Source: Streptomyces sp. NK08204 (GTDB taxonomy: Bacteria; Actinomycetota; Actinomycetes; Streptomycetales; Streptomycetaceae). Taken from it: 64,000 nt of DNA. Within the stretch, counting starts at the first letter, position 1; each line of letters starts with the position of its first letter. Positions 1 through 8,409 of this stretch are shown here, in pieces. The notes beneath the pieces were generated by a model. That model searched no databases. It was not told the DNA's origin and saw only the letters and a program-made list of their open reading frames with translations. The stretch is from positions 186,001 to 250,000 of the forward strand of contig NZ_JAINVF010000003.1 in assembly GCF_020400585.1 (NCBI RefSeq). The letters are read 5' to 3'. A program made the translations under genes and the position numbers.

Positions 1-948
1 CCGGTCGCCATGTCCGCGGTCGTCGCCCTGTACACGGTCGCCTCGACCACCGACCGCACCACCACCCTCCGGATCGGCCTGCCCACCATGACCGTGCTGA
101 CGGGCGCCGCCATGCTGGGCGGCCCGCTGCCCTGGTACGCCCAGGAGAACCTCGGTGTGCTCGCCTGGACCGGCATCGGCGCCACCGCAGGGGACGCCGT
201 GCGCAGCCGCCGGGCGGTCGTCCAGGCCATGCGGGAGCGCGCCGAACGCGCCGAACGCACCCGCGAGGAGGAGGCGCGCCGCCGGGTCGCCGAGGAGCGG
301 CTGCGCATCGCGCGTGATCTGCACGACGTCGTCGCCCACCACATCGCCCTGGTCAACGTGCAGGCCGGGGTCGCCGCCCACATCATGGACAAGCGGCCCG
401 ACCAGGCCAAGGAAGCCCTCGGCCACGTCCGCGAGGCCAGCCGCTCCGCGCTGAACGAACTCCGGGCCACCGTCGGCCTGCTCCGCCAGTCCGGCGACCC
501 CGCGGCCCCCACCGAACCGGCCCCGGGCCTCGCCCGCCTGGAGGAACTCGTCGGCACCTTCCGCAGCGCGGGCCTGCCCGTGGAGGTGGTCCGCGCCGAC
601 CAGGGAACCGAACTCCCGGCCGCCGTCGACCTGGCCGCCTACCGGATCATCCAGGAGGCCCTGACCAATGTGCGCAAGCACGCGGGCCCGGAGGCGAAGG
701 CCGAGGTCAGCGTCATACACGTCGGACCGGACATCGAGGTCACGGTCCTGGACGACGGCTCGAACGACCGCCCGGAGCCCGTGACCGCCCCCGAGGCCGG
801 CGGCGGTCACGGGCTGCTCGGCATGCGGGAGCGGGTCGCCGCCCTCGGCGGCACCCTGACCACCGGGCCCCGGTTCGGCGGCGGTTTCCGCGTCCATGCG
901 ATCCTGCCGGTCAAGACCCGCACGACGGCCTCGGGGGAGCCCGTATGA
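1..948 (+). CDS. Sensor histidine kinase, NarL/DesK type (5' end outside the window)
   Basis: Membrane sensor kinase that would phosphorylate the regulator encoded immediately downstream. The reading frame is open to the window edge, so the start codon and the first membrane segments are missing. The visible part begins with hydrophobic segments, then a linker rich in R and E. A HisKA_3 dimerisation box follows (RIARDLHDVVAHH, with the phospho-accepting His in LHD), then a HATPase_c domain with the GGGHGLLGMRERV G-box near the C-terminus. The gene overlaps the response regulator by 4 bases (ATGA), a standard two-component pair. The signal sensed cannot be read from this fragment. It adjoins terpenoid cluster 1 but looks like a core two-component system; a role in the cluster is only a possibility. 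Confidence 0.9.
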   Translation, partial: PVAMSAVVALYTVASTTDRTTTLRIGLPTMTVLTGAAMLGGPLPWYAQENLGVLAWTGIGATAGDAVRSRRAVVQAMRERAERAERTREEEARRRVAEERLRIARDLHDVVAHHIALVNVQAGVAAHIMDKRPDQAKEALGHVREASRSALNELRATVGLLRQSGDPAAPTEPAPGLARLEELVGTFRSAGLPVEVVRADQGTELPAAVDLAAYRIIQEALTNVRKHAGPEAKAEVSVIHVGPDIEVTVLDDGSNDRPEPVTAPEAGGGHGLLGMRERVAALGGTLTTGPRFGGGFRVHAILPVKTRTTASGEPV

Positions 949-1631
949 CGATCCGCGTTCTCCTCGCCGACGACCAGGCGTTACTGCGCAGCGCGTTCAG
1001 GGTGCTGGTCGACTCCGAGCCGGACATGGAGGTGGTCGGGGAGGCCTCCGACGGTGCCGGGGCGGTCCGCCTGGCCAAGGAGCAGGGCGCGGACGTCGTC
1101 CTCATGGACATCCGGATGCCCGGTACCGACGGTCTCGCCGCCACCCGCCTGATCAGCGCCGACCCGTCCCTCGGCCACGTCCGCGTGCTGATTCTGACCA
1201 CGTTCGAGGTCGACGACTACGTCGTCGAGGCGCTGCGCGCGGGAGCCTCCGGCTTCCTCGGCAAGGGCAGCGAACCGGAGGAACTGCTCAACGCCATCCG
1301 GGTCGTCGCGGCCGGCGAGGCCCTGCTCTCCCCGGCCGCCACCAAGGGCCTGATCGCCCGCTTCCTCGCCCGGGGCGGCGACGGCGACGGCGACGGCCGC
1401 AACCCCGCCCGCTCCGCCCGGCTCGGCGCGCTCACCGGCCGCGAGCGCGAGGTCCTCGTCCAGGTCGCCGGCGGCCATTCCAACGACGAGATCGCCGAGC
1501 GCCTGGAGGTCAGCCCGCTGACGGTGAAGACCCACGTCAACCGGGCCATGGGCAAGCTCGGCGCCCGGGACCGGGCACAACTCGTCGTCATCGCATACGA
1601 GTCGGGACTGGTACGCCCGCGGCTGGACTGA
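945..1631 (+). CDS. Response regulator, NarL/LuxR family, with a TTA codon
   Basis: Partner of the upstream kinase. A receiver domain covers about residues 1-120: acidic pair in VLLADDQ, phospho-acceptor Asp in VVLMDIRMP, and the conserved Lys replaced in the GFLGKG region by its usual context. A GerE/LuxR helix-turn-helix covers about residues 160-220 (LTGREREVLVQVAGG, then TVKTHVNRAMGKLG). Length 228 aa is normal for the family. The start ATG overlaps the kinase stop. Codon 13 (981-983) is TTA, so translation should need the bldA leucyl-tRNA and be confined to late growth in a Streptomyces host. About 250 bases separate the gene from cluster 1, so it could regulate that cluster, but no direct sign of this is visible. 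Confidence 0.92.
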   Translation: MTIRVLLADDQALLRSAFRVLVDSEPDMEVVGEASDGAGAVRLAKEQGADVVLMDIRMPGTDGLAATRLISADPSLGHVRVLILTTFEVDDYVVEALRAGASGFLGKGSEPEELLNAIRVVAAGEALLSPAATKGLIARFLARGGDGDGDGRNPARSARLGALTGREREVLVQVAGGHSNDEIAERLEVSPLTVKTHVNRAMGKLGARDRAQLVVIAYESGLVRPRLD

Positions 1632-1705
1632 CCTCTCCGACTGACCTCCTCCGCCCGAACCGCGCGCGCGGAAGCGGGCGTTGCTCGCGGAAAGGTGCGC
1701 CGTCC

Positions 1706-1723
1706 CCTGGACCGGCGACCAGG
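1706..1723. promoter_or_regulatory. Dyad CCTGG-N8-CCAGG, shared cluster 1 promoter element A
   Basis: A perfect 5+5 inverted repeat with an 8-base spacer lies in the 254-base gap before the first P450. The same dyad with the same spacer length occurs at 9148-9165 before the acyltransferase operon. Each copy is followed about 40 bases later by a second shared motif (1761-1782 and 9206-9227). Binding by the cluster regulator is inferred. Confidence 0.5.
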
Positions 1724-1760
1724 CAGGCGTACCTCCTCGTCTTTGGCCGGGCATACGGAT

Positions 1761-1782
1761 CCTGGCCTCTGGGCGGAAGACA
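1761..1782 (+). promoter_or_regulatory. Shared cluster 1 promoter element B (CCTGG-N4-TGGGCGGAAGACA)
   Basis: This 22-base block matches 9206-9227 at 18 positions, including an unbroken run of 13 (TGGGCGGAAGACA). It lies about 100 bases before the first P450 start; the second copy lies about 120 bases before the acyltransferase start. Such a match between two operons of one cluster suggests a common operator or promoter. Confidence 0.55.
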
Positions 1783-1885
1783 AACCCACAGTCGGTCGGT
1801 GATCATTGAGTCCGATCGTGCGGGCGCAGCCTGCCGCCTCCGGCGGAAACGGCGAACGCCCGAAAACAGGAGGACAGCGCTTCCC

Positions 1886-3121
1886 ATGTCGCACGAAACT
1901 TCCGCCGCAGAGCTCTTCGACCCCATGTCCCCGGAGTACACCGCGTGCCCGTACGCGGCGTTCGCGCGTGCCCGAAAGGAACAGCCGGTCGCCCACCAGA
2001 CCGCGCTGGACGAATGGATCGTCACCGGACGCGCGGAGATCGAGGCCGTCCAGCGGGACCACGAGCACTTCACGAGCCGGTACAACCTCGACGGCTCCTA
2101 TCCCTTCTGCCCCGAGGCGAAGGCGATCCTGGACGACTCCCTGTTCTTCCGGGTCGCCCTCTACAACGTGGACCCGCCGGCCCACACCCGGTTCCGCAAC
2201 CTGATCAGCGAGTACTTCACCCCGCGCGCCCTGCGGCGCCGTGAGGAGTCGATCCGGGCGATAGCCAAGCGGCTCGTCGCCGGCATCGCGGCGAAGGAAG
2301 GCTGCGACCTCCTCAAGGAGTTCGCCTACCCGCTTCCGATGACGGTGATCTGCGACATCATCGGCATCCCGGAGGAGGACCGGGCCACGGTCAAGCAGTG
2401 GAACAACGAGTGGCTCGCCCTGCAGGTCGTCCCGCTGCCGCCGGAGCAGCAGGTGCACTGCGCCGGCAACGTGGTCGCCTACGAGAAGTACGTCCTCGGC
2501 CTGCTCGAGCAGCGCCGGCAGGAGCCCGCCGACGACCTGCTCACCGAACTGGTGCGGGCCGCCGCCGCGGACGACCCGGTGTGCACGGTCGAGGACGCCG
2601 TGGTCGCCCTGCGCGTGATGATCGCGGCAGGCCACGAGACCACCACCAACCTGATCTCCAACGCGGTCCACCAGCTGCTGAGCGAGCGCGAGTTGTGGGA
2701 GCAGCTCGTCAAGAACCCGGACCTCGTCGGCGCCGCCGTGGAAGAGGCCCTGCGTTTCGACTCCTCGGTGATGGGCGCGCCCCGCGTCGCCACCAAGCCC
2801 CTGCGGGTCGGTGACACCGAGGTCCCCGAAGGAGCCCGGCTGCGCGTGATGTTCGCCGCCGCGGGACGCGACCCGGAGTGGGTCGACGACCCGGACACCT
2901 TCCGCCTCGACCGGCAGGGCCCGCCGCGTCACCTCGGCTTCGGCCACGGCATCCACTTCTGTGTGGGCGCCTCCCTCGCCCGCCTGGAGTCCAGGATCGC
3001 CCTGGAGACGCTGGTGGAGGCGCTGCCCGGACTGCGCCTCGCGGACGGCTTCGAACCCCGCTACCTGCCTGGTGGCTTCGTCTTCAGGGGTCTCGCCGAG
3101 CTGCCCGTCACCTGGTCCTGA
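1886..3121 (+). CDS. Cytochrome P450 (short bacterial type), first gene of cluster 1 operon
   Basis: Soluble haem monooxygenase of 411 aa. The I-helix oxygen-binding motif is AAGHETTTN, the K-helix ExxR lies in EEALRFDSS, and the haem loop is LGFGHGIHFCVGASLAR with the Cys ligand. I chose the ATG at 1886 because AGGAGGAC lies 12-19 bases before it; longer upstream frames lack this and read through the intergenic region. It is followed by a second P450 after 61 bases and then a tightly overlapping run of polyprenyl synthase, terpene synthase, P450 and ferredoxin. Role inferred from context: oxidation of the cluster 1 terpene. The substrate and position of attack are unknown. Confidence 0.9.
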   Translation: MSHETSAAELFDPMSPEYTACPYAAFARARKEQPVAHQTALDEWIVTGRAEIEAVQRDHEHFTSRYNLDGSYPFCPEAKAILDDSLFFRVALYNVDPPAHTRFRNLISEYFTPRALRRREESIRAIAKRLVAGIAAKEGCDLLKEFAYPLPMTVICDIIGIPEEDRATVKQWNNEWLALQVVPLPPEQQVHCAGNVVAYEKYVLGLLEQRRQEPADDLLTELVRAAAADDPVCTVEDAVVALRVMIAAGHETTTNLISNAVHQLLSERELWEQLVKNPDLVGAAVEEALRFDSSVMGAPRVATKPLRVGDTEVPEGARLRVMFAAAGRDPEWVDDPDTFRLDRQGPPRHLGFGHGIHFCVGASLARLESRIALETLVEALPGLRLADGFEPRYLPGGFVFRGLAELPVTWS

Positions 3122-3182
3122 TCCACGTCCGGCGTCTGGTTCAACCCCCCGTAACCCCCCTAGCACGGAGGCAAGAAGAACC

Positions 3183-4544
3183 ATGGCACTCGCGACCGTT
3201 GTACCGTCAGTTCCTCCTATGCCGGGGCGTGTTCCGTTCGCGGGGCACGCCGTGCAGATGTTCCGCAACCCGCTCCGGTTCTTCCAGAACGTAAGTGAGC
3301 AGGGCGGCCTGGTGCGGATCTGGCTCGGCACCAAACAGGCCTATGTGGTCAGCGACCACGACATGCTGTACGACATTCTCGTCCGCAAGGCCAAGTCCTT
3401 CGAGAAGGGAATGCAGTTCGACCAGGCGCGTCCGCTGCTGGGCAACGGAATCCTGCTGTCCGAGGGCGACTTCCACCGCAGGCAGCGCCTGCTCATGCAG
3501 CCGGCCTTCCACCACGAGAAGATCGCCACCTATGTCGACGTGATGCGCGAGTCGGCGAGCGACGTGTTCGGCGCCTGGCGGGACGGCCAGCGCGTCGGCA
3601 TGTACAACATGTTCTACGAACTCGCCGTGCGCATCGTCATCAAGGCGCTGTTCTCCACCGACATGGTGGAACAGGACGTGGCCGAGGTCTACAAGTCCAT
3701 GCCGATCGTGATTTCCGGTGTGGAGAAGCGCGCGGCCATTCCGCCCGGCCTGCTCGACCGCGTTCCCAACAAGTCGAGCCGGGAGTTCCACGGCGCGATC
3801 GGCCGGCTCTACTCGATGGGCCGGCGCATCATCGCCGACTACCGGGCCAAGGACAAGGGCATCGGCGAGCGGCCGGACGACCTGATGAACCTCCTCTTCA
3901 CCGCGCGTGACGAGGGAAACAAGTCGATGACCGACAAGCAGATCCAGGACGAGTTCATGACGCTCCTGACGGCGGGGTCCGAGACCACGCCGAGCGCCAT
4001 GAGCTGGACCTGCATGCTGCTCGGCCGCCACCCCGAGGTGCAGCGCCGGATGCAGGAGGAGATCGACGAGGTGGTCGGGGACCGCCCGGTCCAGGCCGCC
4101 GACCTGCGCTCGCTGGACTACACCCGGCGCGTCATCCAGGAGGCGCTGCGGCTGTACCCGCCGGTGTGGGCGCTGGGCCGCAAGTGCGTGAAGGACACCG
4201 AACTCGGCGGTCACCAGATCCCGGCCGGCACCGAGGTCCTGTACTCCATCTACGCCGTCCACCACGACCCGAAGGTGTACGACAACCCGGAGGCCTTCGA
4301 CCCGGACCGCTGGCTGCCCGAGCGGGCCAAGGGGGTGCCGCGCAGCGCGTTCATGCCGTTCGGCGCGGGCGTGCGCAACTGCATCGGCGAGTCCTTCTCC
4401 TGGTTCGAGACCCAGACCGTCCTGTCGACCCTGCTGCAGCACTGGTCCGTGCAGCCCGTCACCGGCGAGCCGGTGAGGCCGATCGCCATGGGTGCCCTCG
4501 TCCCCGGGGAGCTGCCCATGAAGGTCGTCAGGCGCGACAAGTGA
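3183..4544 (+). CDS. Cytochrome P450 (long, eukaryote-like type)
   Basis: Haem monooxygenase of 453 aa in the longer P450 subgroup that includes bacterial terpene oxidases. It shows a Pro-rich N-terminus (PSVPPMPGRVPFAGH), I-helix LTAGSETTPSAMSW, ExxR in IQEALRLYPPVW, PERF-like FDPDRWLPE, and haem loop PFGAGVRNCIGESFSW. The start ATG at 3183 has GGAGGCAAG upstream. Its end overlaps the GTG start of the polyprenyl synthase (GTGA), so these genes are translationally coupled. It closely resembles in layout the P450 at 6705 and the two cyclooctatin P450s of cluster 2, so terpene hydroxylation is the best guess. Confidence 0.9.
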   Translation: MALATVVPSVPPMPGRVPFAGHAVQMFRNPLRFFQNVSEQGGLVRIWLGTKQAYVVSDHDMLYDILVRKAKSFEKGMQFDQARPLLGNGILLSEGDFHRRQRLLMQPAFHHEKIATYVDVMRESASDVFGAWRDGQRVGMYNMFYELAVRIVIKALFSTDMVEQDVAEVYKSMPIVISGVEKRAAIPPGLLDRVPNKSSREFHGAIGRLYSMGRRIIADYRAKDKGIGERPDDLMNLLFTARDEGNKSMTDKQIQDEFMTLLTAGSETTPSAMSWTCMLLGRHPEVQRRMQEEIDEVVGDRPVQAADLRSLDYTRRVIQEALRLYPPVWALGRKCVKDTELGGHQIPAGTEVLYSIYAVHHDPKVYDNPEAFDPDRWLPERAKGVPRSAFMPFGAGVRNCIGESFSWFETQTVLSTLLQHWSVQPVTGEPVRPIAMGALVPGELPMKVVRRDK

Positions 4545-5608
4545 CCCTCACCGACGCGCTGACGGAGAACGCGACGGTCACCGCCCGGATCGACCGGAGC
4601 CTCGGCACCTTCCTCCGGCAGCGGATCGCCGAGGAGAGCGACCCCGCGGCCGGCCAGGTGCTGGCGCTCCTGCGGGACTTCATCCTGAACGGCGGCAAGC
4701 GGATCCGCCCCCTGTTCTGCTACTGGGGCTGGCGCGGGGCCGGCGGATCCGCGGACGACACCGACGTCATCGAAGTGGCCACCGCGCTGGAGCTGTTCCA
4801 CGCCGCGGCCCTGATCCACGACGACATCGTCGACGACAGCGATCTGCGGCGCGGCCGGCCCACCGTCCACCTGTCCCTCGACAAGTGGCACACCGAACAG
4901 GGCTGGCAGGGTGAGAGCCGGGCGTTCGGGCAGCACGGCGCGCTGCTCGCCGGGGACGCCTGTCTGGTCTGGTCGGAGGAGATCTTCCACAACAGCCCCC
5001 TCGTGATCCGGGGGGAGCGGGCCCGGCGGCTGTTCGCCCGGCTGCGCACCTCGGCGCTGTACGGGGAGTTCCTCGACCTCGTCGGCGAGGCACGGGGCGG
5101 CCGGCTCTCCGACGCGCTCAAGATCGTCCGGTACAAGACAGCGAGCTACACCATCCGTTACCCCCTGCAGATCGGCGGCGCCCTGGCCGGAGCGGACGAG
5201 GCGCTGCTCGCGGCCTACGACACCTTCGGGCTGCTGCTGGGTGAGGCGTTCCAGCTGCGCGACGACGTGATCGGTCTGTTCGGCGCCCCCGAACTGACCG
5301 GCAAGGAGCCGCTCGACGACGCCCGCAAGGGCAAGCCGACCGCGCTCATCACGGTCGCCCGGAAACTGGCGGACCCCGCGCAGCACGCCCGGCTCGACCT
5401 GCTCTACGGATCCGAGCGGCTCGGCCTCGACGACCTCGCCGAACTGCGGGACGTGGTCCGCGCGACAGGGGCGCCCACCGTCATCGAGCGGATGATCGGT
5501 GAGCGGCACGCCGGAGCGGTCCAGGCCCTGCGCGGCGCCGGTCTGCAGCCCGCCGCGCAGACCGAGCTGGAGTCACTGGCAGCGGCATGCGTGCATCGTG
5601 AAAGGTGA
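4541..5608 (+). CDS. Polyprenyl diphosphate synthase (probable GGPP synthase) of cluster 1
   Basis: Trans-isoprenyl diphosphate synthase, 355 aa, supplying the cyclase encoded next. It has the GGKRIRP isopentenyl diphosphate site near residue 51, the first aspartate-rich motif DDIVDDSD at residues 94-101, and the second, QLRDDVIGLFG, near 239-248, which lacks the usual last Asp. The residues four and five places before the first motif are both Ala. In the cluster 2 enzyme position -5 is Phe, a residue known in some synthases to stop elongation at C20. The cluster 1 enzyme may therefore make C20 or something longer. The GTG start overlaps the preceding stop, and the stop overlaps the GTG of the terpene synthase. 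Confidence 0.88.
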   Translation: MTLTDALTENATVTARIDRSLGTFLRQRIAEESDPAAGQVLALLRDFILNGGKRIRPLFCYWGWRGAGGSADDTDVIEVATALELFHAAALIHDDIVDDSDLRRGRPTVHLSLDKWHTEQGWQGESRAFGQHGALLAGDACLVWSEEIFHNSPLVIRGERARRLFARLRTSALYGEFLDLVGEARGGRLSDALKIVRYKTASYTIRYPLQIGGALAGADEALLAAYDTFGLLLGEAFQLRDDVIGLFGAPELTGKEPLDDARKGKPTALITVARKLADPAQHARLDLLYGSERLGLDDLAELRDVVRATGAPTVIERMIGERHAGAVQALRGAGLQPAAQTELESLAAACVHRER

Positions 5609-6708
5609 ATGACCGGATGTCGACCATACCCAAGCCGTTCCTGGACGGCACGGAAATCTATCTCCCCGAGTTCCCCTACCTGTTGCCGGCGTGCAGTCAC
5701 CCGCAGACGGAGGACATCCGGCGGGAGTCGGACGCCTGGGTCCGCGAGACCATGGGCTTCGCCATGGACGACCCCGGGCAGATGGACCTCCTCCTGGAGG
5801 AGACCGCCTCCCTGTGGACCTGCCTGGTGCTGCCCACGGCCCGCGAGGACCGCCTGCGCCACCTGTGCAAGTACACCGAGTACCTCTCGGTGTTCGACAA
5901 CGCGATGGTGGACCGCGACAGGATCGGCAAGGATCCGGCCGCGGCCAAGGAGCTGTTCGTCCTGCTGGCGGGCATCCTCGACGAGCGCGCCGACGGCACC
6001 GGCATGTGGGGCTCGGTGCTGCAAGGGCTGTGGAAGGAGATGCGCGCCGGCATGCCGGACACGGTGTGGGACCGGTTCCTCGCGGAGGTCCGGCGCTTCC
6101 TCGCCGGCTGCGTCCACGAGATCACCTCCCGCGCCGAGGACCGGGTCTTCGACTACGACACCTACATCGATATCCGCAAGGACAGTGTTGGCATGGGCAT
6201 GTACTTCGTGCTCGGCGAGTACGGGCTCGGCATCGACCTGACCGAGGACCTCCGGTGCCATGCCGCACTGCGCGAGATCATCGACATCGCGCTGGTCCAC
6301 ATCATGCTCACCAACGACATGTTCTCCTTCCGGGCCGAGGCGATGATGGACGACTACGTCAACGCCCTGTCGGTGCTGCGGCTGAGCGAGGGACTCGGTC
6401 TCCAGGAGGGCGTGGACCGCCTGTTCGCCCTCATCGACGGCAAGCGGGCCGAGTTCATGACGGCCAGGGCGGCCATCGAGGCGAGCGAACTGGGCCGCCG
6501 CGAGGACATCCGCGCCTATCTGGACGCGCTGTGGCACATGATGGCCGGCAACCTGCAGTGGTCGTACCTGACGTCCCGTTACAACGGGACGGGGCACCGC
6601 TGGAACGGTGTGCGCTCCGGGGTGCTCACCCTGCACCTGGACCGCACCGTCTACAGCGACCGCGCCTACTGCCGGCTGGCAGCGTCGACCTCGGAGGCCT
6701 GCGCGTGA
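5605..6708 (+). CDS. Class I terpene synthase with a non-canonical aspartate motif
   Basis: Cyclase of 367 aa that would ionise and cyclise the prenyl diphosphate made by its coupled partner. Seen: the NSE metal triad NDMFSFRAE at residues 237-245, a diphosphate-sensor Arg at 191 (DIRKDSVG), and a C-terminal RY pair at 325-326. The position of the usual DDxxD motif reads FDNAMVD (Asp98 to Asp103), that is D-x4-D. I recall a similar D-x4-D motif (DSFVSD) in the diterpene cyclase VenA of S. venezuelae. The protein is clearly not a close relative of the CotB2-like cyclase in cluster 2. Start GTG 5605 (MNDRMSTIPK) overlaps the synthase stop; ATG 5617 is an alternative. A C20 substrate is likely but C15 or C25 is not excluded. 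The product is unknown. Confidence 0.88.
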   Translation: MNDRMSTIPKPFLDGTEIYLPEFPYLLPACSHPQTEDIRRESDAWVRETMGFAMDDPGQMDLLLEETASLWTCLVLPTAREDRLRHLCKYTEYLSVFDNAMVDRDRIGKDPAAAKELFVLLAGILDERADGTGMWGSVLQGLWKEMRAGMPDTVWDRFLAEVRRFLAGCVHEITSRAEDRVFDYDTYIDIRKDSVGMGMYFVLGEYGLGIDLTEDLRCHAALREIIDIALVHIMLTNDMFSFRAEAMMDDYVNALSVLRLSEGLGLQEGVDRLFALIDGKRAEFMTARAAIEASELGRREDIRAYLDALWHMMAGNLQWSYLTSRYNGTGHRWNGVRSGVLTLHLDRTVYSDRAYCRLAASTSEACA

Positions 6709-8069
6709 GCGTCTCCTACACGACCGCGCCCGGCCGGGTGCCCGGACTCGGCCACGCGGTGGCGCTGATGCGCAGCCCGCTGCGCTTCCTGACCTCGCTG
6801 CGCACCCACGGCGACCTGGTCCGGGTGGACCTGGGCCCGATGCCCGCGCTGTTCGTGACCTCGCCGCCGCTCATCCACACCCTGCTCACGGACCGCAAGG
6901 ACCTGCTCGACAAGGGCCGGTTCTACGACAAGGTCCGGCCGCTCACCGGCAACGGCGTGATCCACGCCTACGGCGACGAACACCGCCGCCAGCAGGCCAT
7001 GATCAAGCCCTCGTTCCACCGCGACGAGATCAGCCGGTACGTCGAGGTGATGCGCGAGGTCACCGAGGAGAAGACCGCCCACTGGCAGGCCGGCGCCGAG
7101 ATCCCGGTGGACCTGGCCATGCGGGACATCACCTTCAACATCCTGGCCCGCACCATGTTCGGCTCCGTCGTGGACCGGGCGGCGCACGAGGAGCTGGCGG
7201 CCATCCTGCCCACGGTGCTCGAGGCCATCATGTGGCGCACGGTGTCGCCGGGCGACCTGCTGGAGAAGCTGCCGCTGCCCATGAACCGCCGCTTCGACAC
7301 GGCCTTCGCGCAGCTGCGCGAGGTGATCAGCCGCGTCATGCTGGCCTACCGGCAGGGCGGCGCCGAACCCGGCAAGGCGGGCATGCTGTCCATGCTCCTG
7401 GCGGCCCGCGACCCGGAGACCGGCCGCCCGATGTCCGACGAGGAGCTGTGCAACCAGATCGTCTCGGTCACCATGGCCGGATCAGAGACCGCCGCCACCG
7501 CCCTGGCCTGGCTCTTCTACGAGCTGGCCCGGCACCCGCACATCGAGGAGCGGGTGCGCTCGGAGGTCCTGGAGGTCGTCGGCGAACGGGACTTCGAGAT
7601 GGCCGACGTCGGCGGTCTGCCGTACAACCGGCGGGTGCTGCAGGAGCTGATGCGGGTGCGGCAGCCGATCCTCGTCATCTCCCGGCGCGCCGTACGGGAC
7701 TTCCCGCTCGGCGGCGGCCAGGTGAGGGCCGGCACCGAGCTGTTCTACAGCCCGTACGCCGTGCACCGCTACCCGGACCTCTTCCCCGATCCCCTGCGCT
7801 TCGACCCGGACCGCTGGCTGGAGCGGCCGGTCGCGAGTCTTCCCAAGGGCGCCTACACACCGTTCGGCGCGGGGCCCCGGCACTGTGTCGGCGAGCCGTT
7901 CGCCTGGGCGATGATGCACGTGGTGCTGGGCACGATCATCCGCCGCTGGCAGCTGACGCTCGCCGACGGAACCAAGGTCAAGGAGATGCCGTGGGCCACG
8001 GTCAACCCCAATCACATGCCCATGACGGTGACGCCGGTCCGGCGCCGGGAGCCGGTGCCTTGCCCGTGA
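6705..8069 (+). CDS. Cytochrome P450 (long type), downstream of the terpene synthase
   Basis: 454-aa P450 of the same long subgroup as the gene at 3183. It shows N-terminal PGRVPGLGH, I-helix TMAGSETAATALAW, ExxR in LQELMRVRQP, PERF-like FDPDRWLERP, and haem loop PFGAGPRHCVGEPFAW. The usual LRLYPP after ExxR is MRVRQP here, so the K-helix region diverges from its relatives. The GTG start overlaps the terpene synthase stop (GTGA) and the stop overlaps the ferredoxin start, so cyclase, oxidase and electron donor are made together. Predicted to oxidise the cyclised terpene. The regiochemistry is not predictable. Confidence 0.9.
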   Translation: MSVSYTTAPGRVPGLGHAVALMRSPLRFLTSLRTHGDLVRVDLGPMPALFVTSPPLIHTLLTDRKDLLDKGRFYDKVRPLTGNGVIHAYGDEHRRQQAMIKPSFHRDEISRYVEVMREVTEEKTAHWQAGAEIPVDLAMRDITFNILARTMFGSVVDRAAHEELAAILPTVLEAIMWRTVSPGDLLEKLPLPMNRRFDTAFAQLREVISRVMLAYRQGGAEPGKAGMLSMLLAARDPETGRPMSDEELCNQIVSVTMAGSETAATALAWLFYELARHPHIEERVRSEVLEVVGERDFEMADVGGLPYNRRVLQELMRVRQPILVISRRAVRDFPLGGGQVRAGTELFYSPYAVHRYPDLFPDPLRFDPDRWLERPVASLPKGAYTPFGAGPRHCVGEPFAWAMMHVVLGTIIRRWQLTLADGTKVKEMPWATVNPNHMPMTVTPVRRREPVPCP

Positions 8070-8299
8070 TGCTGCGTGTCACCGTCGACCACGAGCGCTG
8101 CTGCGGCTCGGGCATGTGCGCCCTGAGCGCGCCGGAGATCTTCGACCAACGGGACACGGACGGCAGAGTGGTGCTTCTGGAACAACTTGTGCCACCGGGC
8201 AGCAATGAACTGGTCAGGATCGCGTCGGACAACTGTCCTTGCAGGGCTATTTCCGTGACCGACACGGCAATGCCCGGGCATCGGGAGAACAGTGAATGA
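8069..8299 (+). CDS. Small [3Fe-4S]-type ferredoxin
   Basis: 76-aa ferredoxin of the kind that feeds electrons to bacterial P450s. It begins MLRVTVDHERCCGSGMC, has the family APEIF segment, and ends with NCPCRAI, giving the C-x5-C...C pattern of single-cluster P450 ferredoxins. An extra Cys (CC) precedes the first ligand. The start is ATG 8069 or the adjacent GTG 8066; both overlap the P450 stop. No ferredoxin reductase is encoded nearby, so a housekeeping reductase must serve. A short inverted repeat (ACAGTG/CACTGT, 8289-8312) spans the stop codon and may end the operon. The DNA turns AT-richer just after it. Confidence 0.88.
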   Translation: MLRVTVDHERCCGSGMCALSAPEIFDQRDTDGRVVLLEQLVPPGSNELVRIASDNCPCRAISVTDTAMPGHRENSE

Positions 8300-8409
8300 A
8301 AGTAAACACTGTGACGATGTGATTCGGTCGAGGTGGCTTAACTCTTGTGTGACGCATGGGGATTCGATTAGCCTGCCTGAGTTGTCGGTATCGAGGTAGG
8401 GGGACCCCA

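Noticed and set aside
896..1885. Long in-frame N-terminal extension of the first P450
   Set aside because: It runs antiparallel in frame to the response regulator and the intergenic promoter region. The ribosome site and P450 homology begin at 1886.
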